From the NCBI GenBank assembly GCA_041920465.1, contig JBHGXW010000021.1:4856-68855 (forward strand): a DNA stretch of 64,000 nt. The letters are read 5' to 3'. How positions within the stretch are numbered: the stretch's first letter is position 1; every line of letters begins with the position of its first letter. This document shows, piece by piece, positions 43,533 through 52,724 of the stretch. Below the pieces are notes generated by a model, which saw only the letters and a list, made by a program, of their open reading frames with translations, did no database searches and was not told the DNA's origin. Position numbers and translations under genes: made by a program. The stretch is from Brevibacillus_H sp041920465 (GTDB lineage Bacteria > Bacillota > Bacilli > Brevibacillales > Brevibacillaceae).

Positions 43533-44486
43533 TTATTTTTTGGTTACAAGCTCCAAATCTACCGGAATGAAGCTGTCTACTTTTTCTCCTTTAACTACTT
43601 TCACTGCTGTTTGTACGGCAGTTTCACCGATTGCTTTCGGTTTTTGTGCTACAGTTGCAGCCATTTTGCCGTCGTTGACCGCTTTTACAGCGTCGTCAGT
43701 CGCATCGAATCCGACTACCAGGATTTTCTTGCCGGCAGCTTCAATCGCTTGCAAGGCGCCGAGGGCCATTTCGTCGTTGTGGGCAAATACAGCCTGGATG
43801 TCTTTATTGCCTTGGAGGATGTTCTCCATTACGCTTAAGCCTTTTGCACGGTCGAAGTCAGCTGGTTGGGAAGCGACTACTTTTACGCCATCTTTGCCGT
43901 CAACTGCGGAGTGGAAGCCTTGACCGCGGTCACGGGCAGCGGAAGTTCCGGCAATTCCTTGCAATTCCACGATGTTGCCTTTGCCGCCCAATGCTTGAAG
44001 GATGTAATCGCCAGCCATTTTTCCGCCCTTCACGTTGTCGGAAGCGATGTGGGACACGACTTTTCCGCCTTCTGCCGCACGGTCAACCGTGATTACCGGA
44101 ATGTTCGCCTTGTTGGCAGATTCCACCGCCGTTGCGATTGCAGCGCTGTCGGTTGGGTTAATCAGGATAACGCTTACTTTTTTCTGGATCAAATCTTCCA
44201 CGCCGCTGATTTGCTTGGCCGTATCATTCTGCGCATCTACGACGATCAATTCCGCCCCAGCGTCTTTCGCTGCTTTCTCCGCTCCTTCTTTCAACGATAC
44301 GAAGAACGGATTGTTCAGCGTGGAGATGGATAAACCGATGGTCACCTTGTCAGATGCAGCAGGTGCAGGTGCAGCGCTTCCCTGGCTGCCGGTGCTTCCT
44401 TTCTCCAGATTCGATTGTGTGGAGCATCCGGCGAGAGCCATCAGCATCATGGATGAAGCCAGAGCCATTTTGAGAAACTTTTTCAT
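43533..44486 (-). CDS. rbsB: Ribose ABC transporter, substrate-binding lipoprotein
   Basis: 317 residues. Lipoprotein signal with MALAGC (Cys near 21), then a periplasmic-binding-protein type 1 fold beginning TIGLSISTLNNPFFVSLKEG, with the ribose-site segments VDAQNDTAKQ, NPTDSAA, and TVDRAAEGG. It binds ribose outside and presents it to RbsC. The order rbsA-rbsC-rbsB and the closing terminator make it the last gene of the operon. A Ser/Ala/Pro-rich linker (residues 28-45) tethers the domain to the lipid anchor. Confidence 0.93.
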   Translation of the reverse strand: MKKFLKMALASSMMLMALAGCSTQSNLEKGSTGSQGSAAPAPAASDKVTIGLSISTLNNPFFVSLKEGAEKAAKDAGAELIVVDAQNDTAKQISGVEDLIQKKVSVILINPTDSAAIATAVESANKANIPVITVDRAAEGGKVVSHIASDNVKGGKMAGDYILQALGGKGNIVELQGIAGTSAARDRGQGFHSAVDGKDGVKVVASQPADFDRAKGLSVMENILQGNKDIQAVFAHNDEMALGALQAIEAAGKKILVVGFDATDDAVKAVNDGKMAATVAQKPKAIGETAVQTAVKVVKGEKVDSFIPVDLELVTKK

Positions 44487-44513
44487 ACGTGTTCAAACCC
44501 CTCTCATTTTCTT

Positions 44514-45473
44514 TTATTTAGTAGATTTAGATCGGTCTAAGAGAACCGCCAGCAGAATGACTCCGCCTTTTACTACCAACTGGTAGAAGGAGGAGACGTT
44601 CAGGAGGTTCAGACCGTTATCTAACACACCGATGATCATGGCGCCGATTAACGTGCCCACGATCCATCCTTTTCCCCCGGACAGGCTCGTGCCGCCCAAA
44701 ACGACGGCTGCGATCGCGTCCAGCTCATACGATGTGCCTGCTGTAGGCTGCGCCGAGTTAAGTCGGGAGGTCAGAATGATCCCGCTTAGGGCAGCCAGCA
44801 AGCCGCTGATGGAGTAAACGAAGATTTTCACTTTGCCTGTGTTGATACCGGAAAGGCGTGTAGCTTCTTCGTTGCTGCCAAGTGCGTATACATGTCGGCC
44901 AAACGTGGTGTTTTTCAAAATGATGTAGAGAATGACGAAAGAGATCAGCATCCAGATAATCGGCATCGGCACTTCCAGGAAGAAGCCTTTGCCCAGGATC
45001 GCAAAATCTTCATTCAACCCGGTGATTGGCTTTCCTTCGGTGTAGACAAGGGTCAGCCCGCGGAATACGGTCATGGTAGCCAGGGTTGCGATAAATGGGG
45101 CCACTTTTCCTTTGGCGATGATAAATCCGTTGACAGCACCCAGGATTGCACCGATCAAAAGACCGATCACTACTGCCAGGAATGTGTCCATCCCTCCTGC
45201 CATCAGGCCAGCTGTTATCGCGCCGGACAAGGCCAGAATCGCCCCGACGGAGAGGTCAATACCGCCTGTCAAAATAACAAATGTCATCCCGAACGCAATC
45301 AGCGCGTTAATGGAGATTTGGCGCAAAACGTTGAAAATGTTGCTTACGGTTAGAAAATCAGAACTGATAATCGATAAGGCAATGAAAATGACTGCCAGCC
45401 CGACAAGTGGGCCCATGCGCTGCAGAATAGAACTCCGCCCTTTTTTTGCTGCAAGCTGTCCAACTTTACTCAC
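44514..45473 (-). CDS. rbsC: Ribose ABC transporter permease
   Basis: 319 residues, about eight to ten hydrophobic helices. Conserved permease segments are ALIAFGMTFVILTGGIDLSVG and YALGSNEEATRLSGI, the EAA-like loop that contacts the ATPase. It works as the membrane pore for ribose with RbsA and RbsB. The frame is open to ATG 45500 within rbsA, but GTG 45473 lies after a GGGGGAG site and overlaps the rbsA stop by 8 bases, so it is preferred. Confidence 0.92.
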   Translation of the reverse strand: MSKVGQLAAKKGRSSILQRMGPLVGLAVIFIALSIISSDFLTVSNIFNVLRQISINALIAFGMTFVILTGGIDLSVGAILALSGAITAGLMAGGMDTFLAVVIGLLIGAILGAVNGFIIAKGKVAPFIATLATMTVFRGLTLVYTEGKPITGLNEDFAILGKGFFLEVPMPIIWMLISFVILYIILKNTTFGRHVYALGSNEEATRLSGINTGKVKIFVYSISGLLAALSGIILTSRLNSAQPTAGTSYELDAIAAVVLGGTSLSGGKGWIVGTLIGAMIIGVLDNGLNLLNVSSFYQLVVKGGVILLAVLLDRSKSTK

Positions 45474-46971
45474 CTGTGTCTCCCCCTCCCGTAGCGGCAT
45501 GCATGATGTTTTCTTGAGTTGCCTCAGCTTTGGTGAATTCTGCCGTGAGGCGTCCCTCGTGCATCACCAGAATCCGATCGCTCATCCCCAACACTTCCGG
45601 CAATTCGGATGAGATCATGATAATGGCAACTCCCTGTGCCGCCAGTTGGTTCATCAGATCGTAAATCTCTTTCTTGGCGCCGATATCCACGCCGCGAGTC
45701 GGTTCATCCAGGATGAGAATCTTGGGTTCAGTCGCCAGCCATTTGCCGATAACCACCTTCTGCTGATTGCCCCCGCTCAAAGAACCCACCGGCTGCTCTT
45801 GGTGAGGCGTTTTGATCTGCAATTTGTCTATCGTCGCTTCTGACAACTGCTTCTCTCTCGCTTTGTTCATGAAACCGGCAGAAGAGAGCTTGCCAAGGTT
45901 GGGCAACGAGAGATTTTCCCGGATGGATAAGGAGAGAATCAACCCTTCCTGTTTGCGGTCTTCGGTAACAAAGGCAATTCCCGCCTGAATCGCATCAATC
46001 GGCTGTCTGATGGTCGTTTCCTTGCCGTCTACATAGATTCGCCCCTGATCTACCGGGTCCACACCGAACAGCGCTTTGGCCAACTCCGTTCTTCCTGCCC
46101 CCATCAGACCGGCAATGCCAAGGATCTCCCCGCTTCGCACGTGGAATGAAATATTTTTCAGCTTGGACTTGGTGGATAGCCCTTCCACCCGAATTCTCTC
46201 ATTTCCAATCGGAATCTGGATTTTGGGGAAACGGTCCTTAATATCGCGCCCTACCATCATCCGCACCAGCTCATCCATGTTGGTTTCGCTTGTCTGCTTG
46301 GTGCCGATGTACTTGCCATCGCGAAGCACGGTAATCCGGTCGCTGATTTGGAAAATTTCTTCCATCCGGTGGGAGATATAGATCATGCCGACGCCTTTCT
46401 TTTTCAAAGATGCGATCACTTCGAACAAGGCGGCAATTTCCCGATCGGTAAGCGCCGCTGTAGGCTCATCCAGCACGAGAATCCGGGCGTTGGTTGAGAG
46501 CGCTTTCGCAATTTCGATCATTTGTTGTTGACCGACTGACAACTCTTCCACCAGCGTGCCAGGGTCAATCCCGATGTTAAGCATGGAAAGATACTTCTCG
46601 GCTTCCTCACGCATCTTCCGCCAGTTGACGAATCTGCTTTGTCCGTAGGTAAACTCGCGTCCGAGAAACATGTTCTCCATGACGCTCAGATAAGAAATCA
46701 GGTTGAGTTCCTGATGAATAATAGAGATGCCAAGTGCTGTAGCCGCTTTGGTGGAGTCAATCTCTTGCTTCACGCCCTCGACCAGAATCTCTCCGCTGTC
46801 TTTGGTGTAGATTCCGCCAAGGATTTTCATCAAGGTTGATTTCCCGGCACCGTTCTCCCCCATCAAGGCGTGAAGCTCACCCGACTGTAAGGAAAACTGG
46901 ACATCTTCGAGCACTTTCACACCGGGAAACGACTTGTGAATCCCCTTCATTTCCAGCAAAAGTTCTGACAT
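45466..46971 (-). CDS. rbsA: Ribose ABC transporter ATP-binding protein
   Basis: 501 residues with two fused nucleotide-binding domains. The first has a full Walker A (GENGAGKSTLMKIL) and signature LSVGQQQM; the second has a degenerate Walker A (GLMGAGRTELAKALFG) and LSGGNQQKV, the usual asymmetry of sugar ATPases. It drives ribose import. The frame includes TTG 46974, but ATG 46971 is better placed after AAGGTG. Confidence 0.94.
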   Translation of the reverse strand: MSELLLEMKGIHKSFPGVKVLEDVQFSLQSGELHALMGENGAGKSTLMKILGGIYTKDSGEILVEGVKQEIDSTKAATALGISIIHQELNLISYLSVMENMFLGREFTYGQSRFVNWRKMREEAEKYLSMLNIGIDPGTLVEELSVGQQQMIEIAKALSTNARILVLDEPTAALTDREIAALFEVIASLKKKGVGMIYISHRMEEIFQISDRITVLRDGKYIGTKQTSETNMDELVRMMVGRDIKDRFPKIQIPIGNERIRVEGLSTKSKLKNISFHVRSGEILGIAGLMGAGRTELAKALFGVDPVDQGRIYVDGKETTIRQPIDAIQAGIAFVTEDRKQEGLILSLSIRENLSLPNLGKLSSAGFMNKAREKQLSEATIDKLQIKTPHQEQPVGSLSGGNQQKVVIGKWLATEPKILILDEPTRGVDIGAKKEIYDLMNQLAAQGVAIIMISSELPEVLGMSDRILVMHEGRLTAEFTKAEATQENIMHAATGGGDTGE

Positions 46972-46987
46972 CAAATCACCTTCTTTC

Positions 46988-47383
46988 TCAGAAGACTACA
47001 CCCGATTGCAGGATGATGTTGGCATACGGTGTAAATTCGCCTGTGCGAATCACTGCCCTGGCTTTTTTGGTCAGCTCCTTGAACTCGCTGTGCGGCACGC
47101 TTTGATGCTGCACGTTTGGCAATATTTCGGTAATTAGCTTCTTGATTTGCGGACTTGTTTGCGACATCTCCTGTGCGTAGATGACTTTTTCCACCTGCAG
47201 TTCGGTAAGCACGGTTTCAAGCGTCTCCATGAAGGACGGAGTTCCCTCCTTGAGAGCCAGATCAATCCGTTGGACATGAGCAGGTATGGGCAATCCGGCA
47301 TCGCAAATCACAATTTGGTCCATATGCCCCATCTCGCTGATCACTTTGGAAATTTCGCTGTTGAGAATGCCGATTTTTTTCAT
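46988..47383 (-). CDS. rbsD: D-ribose pyranase
   Basis: 131 residues. RbsD interconverts the pyranose and furanose forms of ribose for RbsK. The family features are NSEISKVISEMGHMDQIVICDAG, with the His and Asp of the active site, and a C-terminal FTPYANIILQSGVVF. Length and position between rbsK and rbsA fit. Confidence 0.94.
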   Translation of the reverse strand: MKKIGILNSEISKVISEMGHMDQIVICDAGLPIPAHVQRIDLALKEGTPSFMETLETVLTELQVEKVIYAQEMSQTSPQIKKLITEILPNVQHQSVPHSEFKELTKKARAVIRTGEFTPYANIILQSGVVF

Positions 47384-47396
47384 CTGTTACGACCCC

Positions 47397-48314
47397 TTAC
47401 TCGCTTTGGAATTGAAGAACTTGTTCGATCGTCGGCATGCCGTCTTGTGCGCCCAGCTTGGTTACTGCCAGCGCCGCTACTTTGCTGGCAAACGAAATCG
47501 CTTCTTTCAACTGGCTGCCGCTGCCCAAGGCGTAAGCAAGTCCTGCGTTGAACGCGTCGCCTGCACCTGTCGTATCCACCACTTGAACCTTATGTCCGCT
47601 TACTCGCCCGAAGTGTCCGCTGCTGTCAAGGAAAGCCGCCCCTTCGGCCCCCAACGTGGTGACCACTTGACGGGTCCCTTTCCCGATTAATGCTTGCATC
47701 GCTTTTTGCACGCTTTCTTCGGTAACTTCCATGCCGCTTAACAAGGCAAGTTCCGTCTGATTTGGCGTGATCACGTCAAGCAGTTGGTACAAGCTGTCCG
47801 GCAGCACTCTGGCGGGAGCGGGGTTGAGGATAACTCGCTTGCCCAGTTCCTTGGCCTTCTTCGCCGCATACTCCACTGTCTTAAGCGGAATCTCCAGCTG
47901 CAAGAGAACAACATCGGCCGCTTGCAGTTTGTCCAGATGCTGGTCAATGTCATCAGGGGTACAGTAAGCATTGGCCCCTGCGACAACAATGATGCTGTTG
48001 TCTCCTTCAGCCAGGAGAATGGAAGCTATTCCGGTTGACGTGCCTTCCATGGTTTTAACGGAGTCGGTTTCGATTCGTGCCCGCTGCAAGGCACGAAGGA
48101 GTTCCTGGCCGAAGCCGTCACTGCCGACTGCCCCGATCATTGCCGTATTGGCGCCAAGCTTTGCCGCGGCAACTGCCTGATTGGCTCCTTTTCCTCCAGG
48201 AATAAAATGGGCTTGTTTGCCCGAAATCGTCTCTCCCATTTTGGGCGGTCTGTCCGCTTCGATCACGATATCCATGTTCAAACTGCCAATTACTGTAATA
48301 TGGGGTTGGGTCAT
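47397..48314 (-). CDS. rbsK: Ribokinase
   Basis: 305 residues of the PfkB family, which phosphorylates ribose at C5. Signature 1 region GGKGANQAVAAAKLGA is present, as is signature 2 with the catalytic Asp, DTTGAGDAFNAGLAYAL. Its ATG overlaps the last base of the rbsR stop (TAAATG), indicating coupled translation. Confidence 0.95.
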   Translation of the reverse strand: MTQPHITVIGSLNMDIVIEADRPPKMGETISGKQAHFIPGGKGANQAVAAAKLGANTAMIGAVGSDGFGQELLRALQRARIETDSVKTMEGTSTGIASILLAEGDNSIIVVAGANAYCTPDDIDQHLDKLQAADVVLLQLEIPLKTVEYAAKKAKELGKRVILNPAPARVLPDSLYQLLDVITPNQTELALLSGMEVTEESVQKAMQALIGKGTRQVVTTLGAEGAAFLDSSGHFGRVSGHKVQVVDTTGAGDAFNAGLAYALGSGSQLKEAISFASKVAALAVTKLGAQDGMPTIEQVLQFQSE

Positions 48315-49319
48315 TTACGTTCGCCCTCCTCTGTTGGTGGAGTCTCGCACCATCAGTGTCACATCCAACTCGTGAATCGGATTTTCTGCAAGTTCTCCCG
48401 TAATTTTCTGAATCAATGTTGCGGCTGCCAATGTCCCCATCTCGTAGATCGGTTGGGCAATCGTTGTCAGTTCCGGTTCCACAATTTCCGTCAAGCCGAT
48501 GCCGTCAAAGCCAATGACCGATACATCTTCGGGAACGCGTTTTCCCAGACTGAACAGGGCCTTCATCGCGCCAATTGCCATCAAATCGTTTCCGGCAAAA
48601 ATTCCATCCACATCCGGGTGTTTGGCCAGCAGCGTTTCAATCGCTTTCCGGCCGCCATCGATGCTGAAGTCGCCGGGTACCATGAGGGTCGGCGAGAACC
48701 AGTCAAATGCTTTCACCAAATCTTCAAAGCCTGCAAGTCGTTCTCTCGCCGTAATCATCTCCAGCGGGCCGTAAATGTGGGCAATCCGCTTGCAGCCGAT
48801 TTCCAGCAAGTGGCGAACTGCCATTTGTGCTCCTGCGTAGTTGTTCACGCGGACCACGCTGCAAGACTCCTTGTTGGGAGCCCGGTCCAGCAAGACAAGC
48901 GGGATGTTGCTTTTGCGCATTTTGGATATGTCTGCATCCTCAAGCGTGCTTGAAGCGAAGATGATCCCGTCGATGTACTTTTTCTTCAGCACTTCAATAT
49001 AGCTTCGTTCTTTCGATCCCTGATCGTCGGAGTTGCACAGGATTACCGTATATCCATGCCGATGGGCCACATCTTCCACTCCTCTGGCCAATTCGGGAAA
49101 GAATGGGTTCGAGATGTCGGGAAGAATCAGCGCGATCGTACCGGTTTGCTTGCCCGCAAGCCCTCGTGCCACCGCATTCGGCTCATATTGCAGCTGCTCG
49201 ATCGCCATCATCACTTTTTGCTCTGTCTCTTTGTTCACATAGCCGTTCTTGTTCAACACACGGGAAACCGTTGCTACAGAAACACCGGCCAACCTTGCAA
49301 CATCTCGGATTGTAGCCAT
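48315..49319 (-). CDS. rbsR: Ribose operon repressor, LacI family
   Basis: 334 residues. The N-terminal helix-turn-helix TIRDVARLAGVSVATVSRVL with hinge helix and a periplasmic-binding-like effector domain (ribose or ribose phosphate expected). First gene of the operon, read from the promoter overlapped by two palindromes, so it is probably autoregulated. GTG 49331 is an alternative start; ATG 49319 gives the canonical N-terminus MATIRDV. Confidence 0.93.
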   Translation of the reverse strand: MATIRDVARLAGVSVATVSRVLNKNGYVNKETEQKVMMAIEQLQYEPNAVARGLAGKQTGTIALILPDISNPFFPELARGVEDVAHRHGYTVILCNSDDQGSKERSYIEVLKKKYIDGIIFASSTLEDADISKMRKSNIPLVLLDRAPNKESCSVVRVNNYAGAQMAVRHLLEIGCKRIAHIYGPLEMITARERLAGFEDLVKAFDWFSPTLMVPGDFSIDGGRKAIETLLAKHPDVDGIFAGNDLMAIGAMKALFSLGKRVPEDVSVIGFDGIGLTEIVEPELTTIAQPIYEMGTLAAATLIQKITGELAENPIHELDVTLMVRDSTNRGGRT

Positions 49320-49337
49320 TGGAGTCACCACCAGTAT

Positions 49338-49411
49338 ATATGTAACCGGTTACATATGCTTGTTAAAAAAAGCATGCATAACCTGATTATGAATGTGTAA
49401 CCGGTTACACA
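49338..49411 (-). promoter_or_regulatory. Twin palindromic operators of the rbs operon
   Basis: ATATGTAACCGGTTACATAT (49338-49357) and TGTGTAACCGGTTACACA (49394-49411) are perfect palindromes sharing TGTAACCGGTTACA, with centres 55 bases apart. The CG centre is typical of LacI-family sites, so RbsR is the expected binder; two sites allow looping. Confidence 0.82.
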
Positions 49412-49462
49412 TGCTTGTAATTCTAACTTACTCCATGGACAAATTATCCGTCAAGAGTTTTT

Positions 49463-50035
49463 TTAGTGATCGATCCAGACCGTCTTTTCCTGGTAAGATG
49501 TGCGTCTCCCCTTCCGCAGGGGCATATCTGGATAGCCGATGTAAATAAACCCTAAGATTTCGTCTTGTTCACGCAGTCCGAAATGCTGTTTCATCTTCGG
49601 GTGATAGGTTGGTTTCCCCGTCCGCCAAATTGCACCCAATCCGAGAACATGGGCGGTGAGCAGCATGTTTTGAATCGCGGCGTTAACCGCACCAATCTCT
49701 TCAATCCGATGAATGTCCGGATGATCTGACGGTACACACGCTACCGTGATCACGAGCGGGGCGCGGAATGGTTTTTGCCCTTCCCGTTCCAACCGCTTCT
49801 GATTCTCTTCCGTTGTCGGATCATCCATTTCTTCTCGCGCCACATCGGCATACGCTTCACCAAGCTTGCGTCTTCCTTCTCCGGTTAACACAAAAAACTT
49901 CCAAGGTTCCGTATGAAAGTGATTCGGAGCCCACGAAGCAGCCTCCAGAAGCTTTTCAATCGTTTGTTTGTCAATCGGGTCGCTTTTTACCTTGCCGATG
50001 CTTCGTCTTGTGCGAATAGCTTCCAATGTATCCAA
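49463..50035 (-). CDS. Nitroreductase family protein
   Basis: 190 residues with the nitroreductase FMN fold: RTRRSIGKV at the N-terminus, AASWAPNHFHTEPWKF (FMN contacts) and GAVNAAIQNMLLTAHVLGLGAIWRTG. It reduces nitro groups, quinones or flavins with NAD(P)H; next to siderophore genes it could supply reducing power for iron release, an inference. The frame begins at 50047, but TTG 50035 is 6 bases after GGAG and gives MDTLEAIRTRRS. Confidence 0.87.
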   Translation of the reverse strand: MDTLEAIRTRRSIGKVKSDPIDKQTIEKLLEAASWAPNHFHTEPWKFFVLTGEGRRKLGEAYADVAREEMDDPTTEENQKRLEREGQKPFRAPLVITVACVPSDHPDIHRIEEIGAVNAAIQNMLLTAHVLGLGAIWRTGKPTYHPKMKQHFGLREQDEILGFIYIGYPDMPLRKGRRTSYQEKTVWIDH

Positions 50036-50062
50036 GAGCAACTCCACCTTTGTCTGATTTCG

Positions 50063-51271
50063 TTAGCGAATCGTGATAATTTCGCGGTTCTTAAGCAAAA
50101 CGACGGTGGCCGTCATGATACAGATTATTCCCATCACCGACAAGGAGAAAACAGGGCCAATCCGTTCGCTGACAAATCCGATGATGACATTGCCGAGCGG
50201 CACCAAGCCCGTATCCATCATCACGATGCTCAAGATCCGCCCGCGCATCTGATCCGGAATGGTTTCTTGGATAATCGTCCGCTCTACGATGCGATACCCC
50301 ATGCTTGCCGCCCCTGTTACAAACATCAGGGCAAGCGACAAGGGAAACCAGTGGGAAAAGGCAAAGAGGATCAATCCGAACCCAAAACCGCAGATGCAAC
50401 CGAACAAAAGCTTTCCCTTTTGGATGGTAACCACGCCCCACCCCATCAGCAGGGTGCAGATTACCGATCCTGCCGCAGTCGCCGACAGCAACAGGCCGAA
50501 CCCTGACGGCCCCGTGTTCAGCAGTTCTTCGGCAAAGACGGGGAGTAGCGTTGTATAGGGAAAACCAAAAACCATCGGAACCGTACCCAGAATGAACACG
50601 CCCAGCACCATCGGCTGTGAACGAAGGTAGCCGACTGCCTCCTTTAATCCCTGACCAAGCGCCAGCGCATTCTCCTGAGCGGTACGTTCAGGGTTTGCCG
50701 GGGTGATTTTCCACAGCGTTCCGATCACAATCAAAAAGCTTACGGCATTAAGCAGGATCAAATAGGGAGCCTGCCAGACACTTAGCAAAAATCCCGCTAA
50801 TGCCGGTCCGATCATCCGCGAGATGTTCAAGATCGTGCTAAAAAAGGAAACAGCGCTTGTCATCGCCTGCTTCGGCACGAGATTGGGAATCATCGCGTTG
50901 CGGGCCGGTATCTCAACAGCCAGAAAAAACCCGCGAACAATCAGCAAAAAAGCAAGCAGCGGAAACGAATAGCATTGAAAAAGCACAAACAGAATGGCAA
51001 ACGTGCACAGCATCGCGCCAAACTGGGTGACAATCAATACCTGCCGCCGATCCCAACGGTCAGCCATCACTCCGCCAACCACACTAAACAAAAGAATTGG
51101 GATAAATTGAAAAAACTCAACAAGCCCGATGTAGAAGGCGGACTGGGTCAGGCTGAAAATATACCAATTCAGAGCAAGCCGATCAAACCAGTCTCCTGTC
51201 CGGGAGACAAAGCTGCCTGCCGCGAACCAATTGAAGTCGGCATAACCAAACGCCAAATTTTCCCTAGTCAT
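50063..51271 (-). CDS. MFS transporter of the DHA3 type
   Basis: 402 residues with about 12 hydrophobic helices. The N-terminal part has SRTGDWFDRLALNWYIFSLT and the MFS motif GGVMADRWDRRQVL. The family contains macrolide exporters and the enterobactin exporter EntS, so siderophore export is one possibility given the neighbours. ATG 51271 overlaps the ATPase stop (ATGA), which implies coupled translation. Substrate not shown by sequence. Confidence 0.87.
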   Translation of the reverse strand: MTRENLAFGYADFNWFAAGSFVSRTGDWFDRLALNWYIFSLTQSAFYIGLVEFFQFIPILLFSVVGGVMADRWDRRQVLIVTQFGAMLCTFAILFVLFQCYSFPLLAFLLIVRGFFLAVEIPARNAMIPNLVPKQAMTSAVSFFSTILNISRMIGPALAGFLLSVWQAPYLILLNAVSFLIVIGTLWKITPANPERTAQENALALGQGLKEAVGYLRSQPMVLGVFILGTVPMVFGFPYTTLLPVFAEELLNTGPSGFGLLLSATAAGSVICTLLMGWGVVTIQKGKLLFGCICGFGFGLILFAFSHWFPLSLALMFVTGAASMGYRIVERTIIQETIPDQMRGRILSIVMMDTGLVPLGNVIIGFVSERIGPVFSLSVMGIICIMTATVVLLKNREIITIR

Positions 51272-52110
51272 TTTCCTATGACAACCATCTCTCTTAGCTG
51301 TTCTTGTACAGGGGTCTTGGCTGTTTCCGGCACCAGCTCATAAGGGATGCACAGCGGCGCATTCGTTTTCGGATCAAAGATAATATGTCCTCTTACCCCA
51401 AACACCTTCTCCAGCATTCCGGAAGTAAGCACTTCTTTGGGAGACCCTTCGGTAACGATTTGCCCTTTATAAATCGCAACCAGATGATCGGCAAACTGTG
51501 CCGCGTGATTCAAGTCGTGAACCACCATCACGATGGTTCGTCCTTCTTCCTGGTTCAGTTTCTTCAAAAGCTGAAGGATTTCCAACTGGTGGGCCATATC
51601 CAGAAAGGTGGTGGGCTCATCCAGCAGCAAATAGTTTGTCCCTTGTGCCAGAGCCATCGCTATCCAGACGCGCTGACGCTGTCCCCCGGATAAAGCGGAT
51701 AACGAACGCTTGGCCAACTCCTTCGTTCCTGTCACTTCCAACGCCCACTCCACCATCTGGTGATCTTCCGCCGAATACCCGCCGAACGCTTTTTGATAGG
51801 GAAAGCGCCCGTGCCAGATCAGCTTTTCAACTGTGAGTCCTTCCGGAGATTCGGGATTTTGCGGCAGAATCGCCAGTTTTTTGGCTATTTCTTTGGTAGG
51901 CTGGGTGTGGATTGATTTTCCATCCAAAAAGACAGTCCCTTGCTGAGGTCGCAGCAGACGGGCCAACGACTTGAGGATGGTCGACTTGCCGGAGCCGTTT
52001 CGCCCGACCAAAGCGGTAATCTTGCCGGTTGGAATCTCCAGATTGAGTCCTTTGACAATTGTCTGCTCCTGGTACGCCAGCTCTACATCAACCGTGTTGA
52101 GTTTGTTCAT
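51268..52110 (-). CDS. Iron-siderophore ABC transporter ATP-binding protein
   Basis: 280 residues. Walker A GRNGSGKSTILKSL, Q-loop ILPQNPESP, signature LSGGQRQRVWIA and Walker B YLLLDEPTTFLD, in the FecE/FhuC group. It powers uptake through the two FecCD permeases upstream. The ATG follows AGGAGG. The adjacent permeases, binding protein and Fur-like sites support iron rather than cobalamin. Confidence 0.92.
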   Translation of the reverse strand: MNKLNTVDVELAYQEQTIVKGLNLEIPTGKITALVGRNGSGKSTILKSLARLLRPQQGTVFLDGKSIHTQPTKEIAKKLAILPQNPESPEGLTVEKLIWHGRFPYQKAFGGYSAEDHQMVEWALEVTGTKELAKRSLSALSGGQRQRVWIAMALAQGTNYLLLDEPTTFLDMAHQLEILQLLKKLNQEEGRTIVMVVHDLNHAAQFADHLVAIYKGQIVTEGSPKEVLTSGMLEKVFGVRGHIIFDPKTNAPLCIPYELVPETAKTPVQEQLREMVVIGK

Positions 52111-52147
52111 TTTGATTCCTCCTGGTCTCCATGCCTTTCCTTACGCT

Positions 52148-52660
52148 TTATTCCTTGGCGCCCTTTTGACGGAGCAGGTCGGCAAGCTCTGTGTATCCGT
52201 TCTCAGTCGCCATTTTTAGTGGAGAAATTCCCAGTCCGTCTTTTATATTCGGGTCTGCGCCATGTTCCAGGAGAAGTTTGGCAATCTCGGTGTAGCCATA
52301 CTGGGCGGTCGTGATAAGAGCGGTATTGCCCAAATCGTCCTTTTGATTCGGGTCGGTGCCGCCATCCAGGATCGCTTTCACTTTGCCGGCATCGCCGCTA
52401 GTGACTGCTTCGATCAGTTCTGCTGCTTTGTTATTTGTTTCCGGCTTTGTTTGCTTAGCATTGTCAGCTGTTGCCGGAGCCGGACTCGTTTGCGTTTGGT
52501 CGGCTGAAGCGGCGGCATTTGCCTGTTCGGAAACGGGAATCGTTTTCGGACGCTCCTTGTTCATACAGCCAGTCAGCGCAGCACCGGCGATTAACCCGGA
52601 AATGATAAACAGCACGCATTTTTTGGTTAAATTAGTTGGTTTCTTGTCAATTGGTTTCAT
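52148..52660 (-). CDS. Ankyrin-repeat lipoprotein
   Basis: 170 residues. Lipoprotein signal KKCVLFIISGLIAGAALTGC with the lipobox Cys near residue 30 and a Thr/Ala/Pro/Gln-rich linker. Three ankyrin repeats fill the rest (LIEAVTSGDAGKVKAIL, GNTALITTAQYGYTEIAKLL, ISPLKMATENGYTELADLL). Ankyrin repeats bind proteins, so it may link a surface partner to the membrane. It lies inside the siderophore operon. The frame begins at 52756, but ATG 52660 has AAGGAG 9 bases upstream. Confidence 0.83.
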   Translation of the reverse strand: MKPIDKKPTNLTKKCVLFIISGLIAGAALTGCMNKERPKTIPVSEQANAAASADQTQTSPAPATADNAKQTKPETNNKAAELIEAVTSGDAGKVKAILDGGTDPNQKDDLGNTALITTAQYGYTEIAKLLLEHGADPNIKDGLGISPLKMATENGYTELADLLRQKGAKE

Positions 52661-52724
52661 AGTCGTTCTCTCCTTCATGGCAGCCATGTTTTTGAAAAGT
52701 AATGCCAGATTCGTTTCGGCAGTG

